From Oscillospiraceae bacterium (GTDB lineage Bacteria > Bacillota > Clostridia > Oscillospirales > Oscillospiraceae), in NCBI GenBank assembly GCA_009777235.1, contig WRMH01000007.1, positions 33,259-97,258 on the forward strand: DNA of 64,000 nt, in the 5' to 3' direction. Numbering within the stretch: position 1 is the stretch's first letter; each line of letters opens with the position of its first letter. The translations under genes were made by a program, and so were the position numbers. The notes under the pieces are model-generated. The model had not been told where the DNA came from. It saw only the letters and a program-made list of their open reading frames with translations, and ran no database searches. Below are positions 60,059 through 64,000 of this stretch, one piece after another.

Positions 60059-60997
60059 CTATTCAAGCAAGGCGGTGTCGCTTGTTATAACAAACTCGAC
60101 TATGGTTTCGTTGTCATCTTGAAAGAACACAAGGATTCTGTAAAACCCTTCCTCTATGCCGCCATTGAATATCGAAATATCGTAAACAAACTGTTTTAGA
60201 GTTTGGGGATAAAGCAAATCCGCCCTGTAAGCAAAAAACCCCTCATCGTTATCAACGGCTACCCATGCCCCGCTGTCGTCATCGAATCTATCAAGCCTAA
60301 AGCCGCTATATGATACGGCAAACGAATTGCTGTTATAAATAGAAATCGGAATCTCCCGAGTGCCTTCGGGATAATATTCGCGATCCGTGACGACGGATAT
60401 GCCGTATATCCATTCGGATTCCCCAAGACCGTTGAGTTCATCAGGATTTATATTGAGCGAATTTGACTCGTCATCTATTCCACGATCACCGCTGCCCGAA
60501 CTCTCGGCGCCGCTTCCCGGTTGTATATTTCCGGCAGAGTCAGCCGCGCCGCCCGCTATGTCATACTCTTCTATGGAAGCCAAGCTATGCATAATAGAAG
60601 AGTCGTTGGCAGCGGGGATAATATCGTCCCCCATTCGCGTTCCAAACAGATTGTCCCACAAACCCCATACAACAAGCCCTGCGGCCAAACATGCCGCTAT
60701 TGGCACATATTTGATGAAGAGCGGAGCTAATGCTTTCTTTTGCGCGTCATTTTGACCGATATGCGCCCCATGAGCGGCTTCTTTTCTTACCGTGTCCATC
60801 ACATTGCCGCAGAGCGAACTTGGCGCGTCGGGAGCGGACGCGCTTGCCAAAGCGGCAAGCTCTTTATAAATTTGAAGCAGAGCGGAGCATTTTTCGCACG
60901 CGTTTATATGCGCGGCGGCCTTTTGCGCCTTTTGCCCGCCAAGCTCGCCGTCCGCGCAAGAGCTGATTATTTTAATGTACCGCGCACAAGATTTCAC
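60059..60997 (-). CDS. Membrane-bound anti-sigma factor with zinc-finger head
   Basis: About 312 residues. The N-terminus is a zinc-binding anti-sigma domain: SCADGELGGQKAQKAAAHINACEKCSALL, with His-x3-Cys-x2-Cys. One membrane segment (YVPIAACLAAGLVVWGLW) separates it from an extracytoplasmic part of about 190 residues with a Ser/Gly-rich linker and a beta-rich domain (PEGTREIPISIYNSNSFAVSYSGFRLDRF, GIEEGFYRILVFFQDD) that may sense envelope signals. GTG 60997 is used as start because AAGGAG lies six bases before it; a TTG six codons upstream (61015) is less likely. It directly follows the ECF sigma factor gene (66-base gap) and is its predicted regulator. Confidence 0.85.
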   Translation of the reverse strand: MKSCARYIKIISSCADGELGGQKAQKAAAHINACEKCSALLQIYKELAALASASAPDAPSSLCGNVMDTVRKEAAHGAHIGQNDAQKKALAPLFIKYVPIAACLAAGLVVWGLWDNLFGTRMGDDIIPAANDSSIMHSLASIEEYDIAGGAADSAGNIQPGSGAESSGSGDRGIDDESNSLNINPDELNGLGESEWIYGISVVTDREYYPEGTREIPISIYNSNSFAVSYSGFRLDRFDDDSGAWVAVDNDEGFFAYRADLLYPQTLKQFVYDISIFNGGIEEGFYRILVFFQDDNETIVEFVITSDTALLE

Positions 60998-61063
60998 GCC
61001 AAACTCCTTATCCAAACGGGCATCTCACGCCCTTTTCTCCCCACAATCTCTATGACGAGAGTG

Positions 61064-61639
61064 TTATGGAAATGTTCCTCTTTCTTTTAGAATTTCCATA
61101 AGACTTTTTCGCGCTCGCGCAATCCGAGACTTTACAGTACCTATCGTCACCCCCAACGCGCTTGATATTTCCTCATAGCTCATGTCAAGCACAGAGCGCA
61201 TAGTGATTATCTCGCGGTGTTTGAGAGTAAGAGAATCAATGGCCTTTGCTATAGTTTCCCATTTTTCCCTGCGGATTATACTATCTTCCGGCAATTCGCG
61301 CAGGTCAGGTATACGGGAAAGCTCCGTCTCGCCGCACTCTTCTTCAAAGTAAAGCGCGGTTTGCTTTGAAACAGCTTTCTTGCGTAAGAAATCTATGCAC
61401 AAATTATGTGTCAATCTGTACATCCAAACCGAAAACCGGCAATCGCCGCGAAATGCGGCAATTCGGCGAAAAGCCTTAATAAACGCTTCTTGGGATATGT
61501 CCAAAGCATCCTCGGCGTTTTTTGTCATCTTCAAAGCAAGGTTGTAAACATTTTTTTGATTAGCCAAAACAAGCTCCTCAAATGCGTTTATATCCCCGGA
61601 TATAACCCTATGTATTATGTTTTTTTCCTCAGGCGTCAT
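61064..61639 (-). CDS. ECF-type RNA polymerase sigma factor
   Basis: 191 residues of the sigma-W/sigma-E group. Region 2 (INAFEELVLANQKNVYNLALKMTKNAEDALDISQEAFIKAFRRI, then CRFSVWMYRLTHNLCIDFLRK) and region 4 (LKHREIITMRSVLDMSYEEISSALGVTIGTVKSRIARARKSL) are complete, joined by an acidic linker. AGAGG lies four bases before the ATG. It is transcribed with the anti-sigma gene downstream and lies 53 bases after dusB on the same strand. Such factors usually control envelope-stress genes, and the envelope genes nearby could be targets; no matching promoters were identified. Confidence 0.93.
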   Translation of the reverse strand: MTPEEKNIIHRVISGDINAFEELVLANQKNVYNLALKMTKNAEDALDISQEAFIKAFRRIAAFRGDCRFSVWMYRLTHNLCIDFLRKKAVSKQTALYFEEECGETELSRIPDLRELPEDSIIRREKWETIAKAIDSLTLKHREIITMRSVLDMSYEEISSALGVTIGTVKSRIARARKSLMEILKERGTFP

Positions 61640-61691
61640 AATACCTCTGCAAACCGTCCTCTTTTATCTTTGTATCGCTGCAAAACTCCAT

Positions 61692-62660
61692 TTAAACCAG
61701 CTCTCTTTTTATGCCCTCCGTTATATCCCGCAAATCTTCCAGTGTGCAAGCCTTTGCGATTTTGCTCTTAAAGTAAGCCGCATACGGCACTGCGCGCAGA
61801 TACCACGCATAGTGTTTTCTTGCTTCCAAACAGGCGATGCGTTCGCCTTTATGCTTTGCCGCCATAGCAAATTGCCTCATTGCGGTCTCGGCGCGTACGC
61901 CAATCGGCGGGATGCCGCCGCTCTTCTCGCCGTTTAAGAGAGCGTTCGCTTCGCAAAATATCCAGGGGTTTCCCATTGCTCCGCGGCCAATCATTGCGAT
62001 ATCCGCTCCCGTATACGCCAATATGTGCGCGGCATCTTCTGCCGAAAACACATCACCGTTTGCGATGACCGGTATATTAACCGCTTGTTTGACGTCTCGA
62101 ATGATGTTCCAGTCCGCTTTTCCCGAATACATTTGAGCGCGTGTGCGCCCGTGAACCGTTATGGCCGACACACCGGACTCTTCCGCCATTTGCGCAAAAT
62201 CCGGCGCGTTAACGCTCCCTTTGTCCCAACCCTTGCGTATTTTTAGCGTAACAGGCTTGCTCACCGCTCGCACAACGGCTTTTATGATGTTCTTTGCCTT
62301 GTCCGGGTCTCGCATAAGGGCGCACCCGTCGCCGCTTCGCACCACTTTGCCGACCGGACAGCCCATGTTTATATCAACAAAATCAGCGCCGGATATTTCA
62401 AGTGCTTTTGCGGCGGCGTCCGCCATGCACGACGGGTCGCTTCCGAAAATTTGCACTCCGGCAGGGGCTTCGCCTTTTCCGAGTTCCAGCAAGCCGAGCG
62501 TTTTTCCGTCTTGATACATAAGGGCTTTCGCGCTAACCATTTCAGTATATGTAATGCCCGCGCCCATTTCGCGGCAAATGGAGCGAAAAGCAAGGTCTGT
62601 CACGCCTGCCATCGGCGCCAAAGCCAATTTTGATTTAACTTCAACATCGCCTATATACAT
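61692..62660 (-). CDS. dusB: tRNA-dihydrouridine synthase
   Basis: Flavoenzyme that reduces specific uridines in the tRNA D-loop. 322 residues, normal length. Motifs: [59 protein letters not shown] with the catalytic Cys, [30 protein letters not shown] and the FMN-phosphate loop IANGDVF and [13 protein letters not shown]. The ATG has no clear ribosome binding site, and TATAAT ends only nine bases upstream of it, so the transcript may be leaderless. A perfect hairpin (TATATCATATC/GATATGATATA) covers the same region. Confidence 0.95.
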   Translation of the reverse strand: MYIGDVEVKSKLALAPMAGVTDLAFRSICREMGAGITYTEMVSAKALMYQDGKTLGLLELGKGEAPAGVQIFGSDPSCMADAAAKALEISGADFVDINMGCPVGKVVRSGDGCALMRDPDKAKNIIKAVVRAVSKPVTLKIRKGWDKGSVNAPDFAQMAEESGVSAITVHGRTRAQMYSGKADWNIIRDVKQAVNIPVIANGDVFSAEDAAHILAYTGADIAMIGRGAMGNPWIFCEANALLNGEKSGGIPPIGVRAETAMRQFAMAAKHKGERIACLEARKHYAWYLRAVPYAAYFKSKIAKACTLEDLRDITEGIKRELV

Positions 62661-62879
62661 AGTGAAAGTATTATATCATATCTGCAAAGCGGATATGATA
62701 TAATATGTCATCTTTTTCGGTTGCTGCGTCAGCAGCGAGAAAAATGACTAAAATCACCCGTATAATAACCGCTTGCGGTTATTATATCATAAAAACAAAA
62801 GCATGAAAAACATGATGTGTGTCTAACTAATTTTTCCCTCACCGCCCCCAAAACTCGTTTTTCACGGCAACTCAAAAGA

Positions 62880-62939
62880 GGAAATGTTTCATAATGAAAC
62901 ATTTCCTCAAACGCTTGCAAATACTGCGTTTCTCTCGTG
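62880..62939. repeat. 60-bp palindrome-bearing repeat, copy 1
   Basis: Palindrome GGAAATGTTTCAT-A-ATGAAACATTTCC (13-bp arms) followed by TCAAACGCTTGCAAATACTG and CGTTTCTCT. Copy 2 lies at 63176-63235 in the same orientation. Confidence 0.8.
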
Positions 62940-63175
62940 AAAAACGCAAAATCGCTACGGTTTGAGGATACACTGCGCGGAGCTTCAGACCTCCGTAAAA
63001 ATAGACTGTACGGCTCATAGCGGGGTCTTCGCAAACTCGCAGAGCGAACAAAGTTCGCTCTACTCAAACAATGCTCGACCTTATCCGCTATTTCGCCTAC
63101 AGTCTCTAATTTACTCCGCTACGAAGCTCCCCACAGCGTACCCTCAAAACCCTCTCCCCCGCCAGTCCCCCTCGA

Positions 63176-63235
63176 GGAACTGTTTCATAATGAAACAGTT
63201 CCTCAAACGCTTGCAAATGCTGCGTTTCTCTTGGA
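63176..63235. repeat. 60-bp palindrome-bearing repeat, copy 2
   Basis: Palindrome GGAACTGTTTCAT-A-ATGAAACAGTTCC followed by TCAAACGCTTGCAAATGCTG and CGTTTCTCT. Relative to copy 1, one pair in the stem is changed on both arms (A/T to C/G), so pairing is preserved. Confidence 0.8.
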
Positions 63236-63399
63236 GAAAACACAAAAAACCGCCCCTATCCCAAACCTCAAATAAAAAATGTTTGGCAATTCTTCCAACT
63301 TTCACACATTTTGAAAAGAGATGTGCTACAGTATCATCAGACGGCAAACAAAGCCGCAAAACAAATAAAAAAACATAAAAATAAAGGGAGAACAAAAAA

Positions 63400-64000
63400 A
63401 TGAAAAGGTTAACAAAGAAAGCAAACACACTAAAAAGAATCCTGGCAATACTACTGGCAGTGGTAATGATGAGTTCGTTCACAGTCACGATTGCGGACTC
63501 CACCGCCCCCAGCGGGGGCGGCGATATTTGCACAGACTGCGGCGAGCTTGAAGACAGCTGCGTATGCGATCCGATAGCGCAAACGGATTTTTGCGCCGAT
63601 TGCGGTGAGTTTGACTGCGACGGCGACTGCGACGACAGCACCACCACCTCCACAGGAGGCGTAAATCCCGACTTCGACATCGCCGACCACCTGATCGTAA
63701 ACGCTTCCGGTCAAATCACCGGCTTCATATCAGCGGGCGCGCCGAAGGACATCACCATTCCCGTGAAGTCGAAAGGCGGTGTTAACATCACATCCATCGG
63801 TGACAGCGTTTTCGCGAGCACGGGTCTCACAAGTCTGAGCTTTGAAAGCGGCAGCCAAATTACTTCCATAGGCGCCTATGCTTTCCAGAAAAACCCCATC
63901 ACCGCCATCACGAATCTCCCGACCACTTTGAAGACCATCGGTACTTCTGCCTTCAGCGAAACCGACATCACGGAAATCACCCTGCCATCCGGAGTAAGCA
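63400..64000 (+). CDS. BspA-type leucine-rich-repeat surface protein (partial, runs off right edge)
   Basis: The ATG at 63400 has GGGAG about ten bases upstream; the frame is open to the window end (200 codons). A basic start and hydrophobic stretch (LKRILAILLAVVMMSSFTV) form the signal peptide. A Cys-rich segment follows (ICTDCGELEDSCVCDP and FCADCGEFDCDGDCDD) that may bind metal or form disulfides. From about residue 95, LRR_5/BspA repeats begin: ITIPVKSKGGVNITSIGDSVF, LTSLSFESGSQITSIGAYAF, LKTIGTSAFSETDITEITLP. Such proteins are usually large cell-surface proteins involved in adhesion. The rest of the gene lies outside the window. Confidence 0.88.
   Translation, partial: MKRLTKKANTLKRILAILLAVVMMSSFTVTIADSTAPSGGGDICTDCGELEDSCVCDPIAQTDFCADCGEFDCDGDCDDSTTTSTGGVNPDFDIADHLIVNASGQITGFISAGAPKDITIPVKSKGGVNITSIGDSVFASTGLTSLSFESGSQITSIGAYAFQKNPITAITNLPTTLKTIGTSAFSETDITEITLPSGVS

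Larger units (their letters stand above)
62661..63399. other. Intergenic region rich in palindromes
   Basis: In order: an 11-bp hairpin at about 62673-62703 just upstream of dusB; a hairpin TATAATAACCGC/GCGGTTATTATA (about 62761-62787); the paired 60-bp repeats with central palindromes (62880-62939 and 63176-63235); and a hairpin AGAGCGAAC/GTTCGCTCT (about 63041-63061). GGGAG near 63385 serves the last gene. No protein-coding frame is supported. Confidence 0.5.

Noticed and set aside
62880..63202. The TGTTTCA-TAA-TGAAACA palindromes as additional parS sites
   Set aside because: The half sites match, but the three-base spacing shifts them relative to the strict 16-bp parS; only 21793-21808 is a true match.

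Overview
The window looks like a chromosomal segment of a mid-GC, low-to-moderately annotated member of the Clostridia (Firmicutes), probably a gut-type anaerobe. The basis is indirect: strong AGGAGG-type ribosome binding sites, lipoproteins with Clostridia-style N-termini, DUF6273 and DUF4214 proteins, clostridial hydrophobic-W (ChW) repeats, an SLH lipoprotein, TnpX-like serine recombinase pieces and a soj/spo0J (ParA/ParB) locus. A perfect parS site next to rsmG, and parA-parB about 5 kb further on, suggest the segment lies near the chromosomal replication origin.

Layout. 0-14.5 kb: left-running genes, namely the edge of an EAL-like gene, cca, and a 12.9-kb gene for a 4,299-residue surface protein whose stop codon overlaps the first possible cca start. 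14.7-28.4 kb: mostly housekeeping genes, namely tRNA-Leu, a UPF0371 gene, a parvulin lipoprotein, mfd, rsmG, mscL, serS, parB and parA, with several small lipoproteins of unknown function and two families of small inverted-repeat elements. One of these elements is built into the 3' end of serS and the ribosome binding site of mscL. 28.5-38.2 kb: accessory region with paralogous lipoproteins, two mosaic nucleotidyltransferase genes, a three-gene DUF3791-DUF3990-DUF3791 operon (probable toxin-antitoxin type), an internally deleted transporter gene, a (CACG)n microsatellite and a 915-residue surface protein ending in DUF4214 repeats.

38.8-43.8 kb: a visibly AT-richer five-gene operon, the most interesting part of the window: HTH regulator, C5-cytosine methyltransferase, NotI-like restriction endonuclease, ParB-like protein with a separate C-terminal domain, and a D12-class (Dam-like) adenine methyltransferase. 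A candidate structured RNA and remnants of mobile elements follow: a frameshifted tyrosine recombinase and a serine recombinase that is a chimera of a large recombinase and a small resolvase.

48.2-55.6 kb: a right-running series of cell-envelope genes (SLH lipoprotein, ChW-repeat protein, two zinc-ribbon membrane proteins, a YajC-TPR fusion lipoprotein, a DUF6273 lipoprotein) in which zinc-ribbon/leader blocks have been duplicated. 55.6-62.7 kb: conserved genes again (HtrA protease, guaB, MerR regulator, ECF sigma factor with anti-sigma factor, dusB). The window ends in the start of a BspA-type leucine-rich-repeat surface protein. Two 60-bp palindrome-bearing repeats lie before it.

All names come from reading motifs by eye. 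No database search was possible, so family-level calls are firmer than exact functions.
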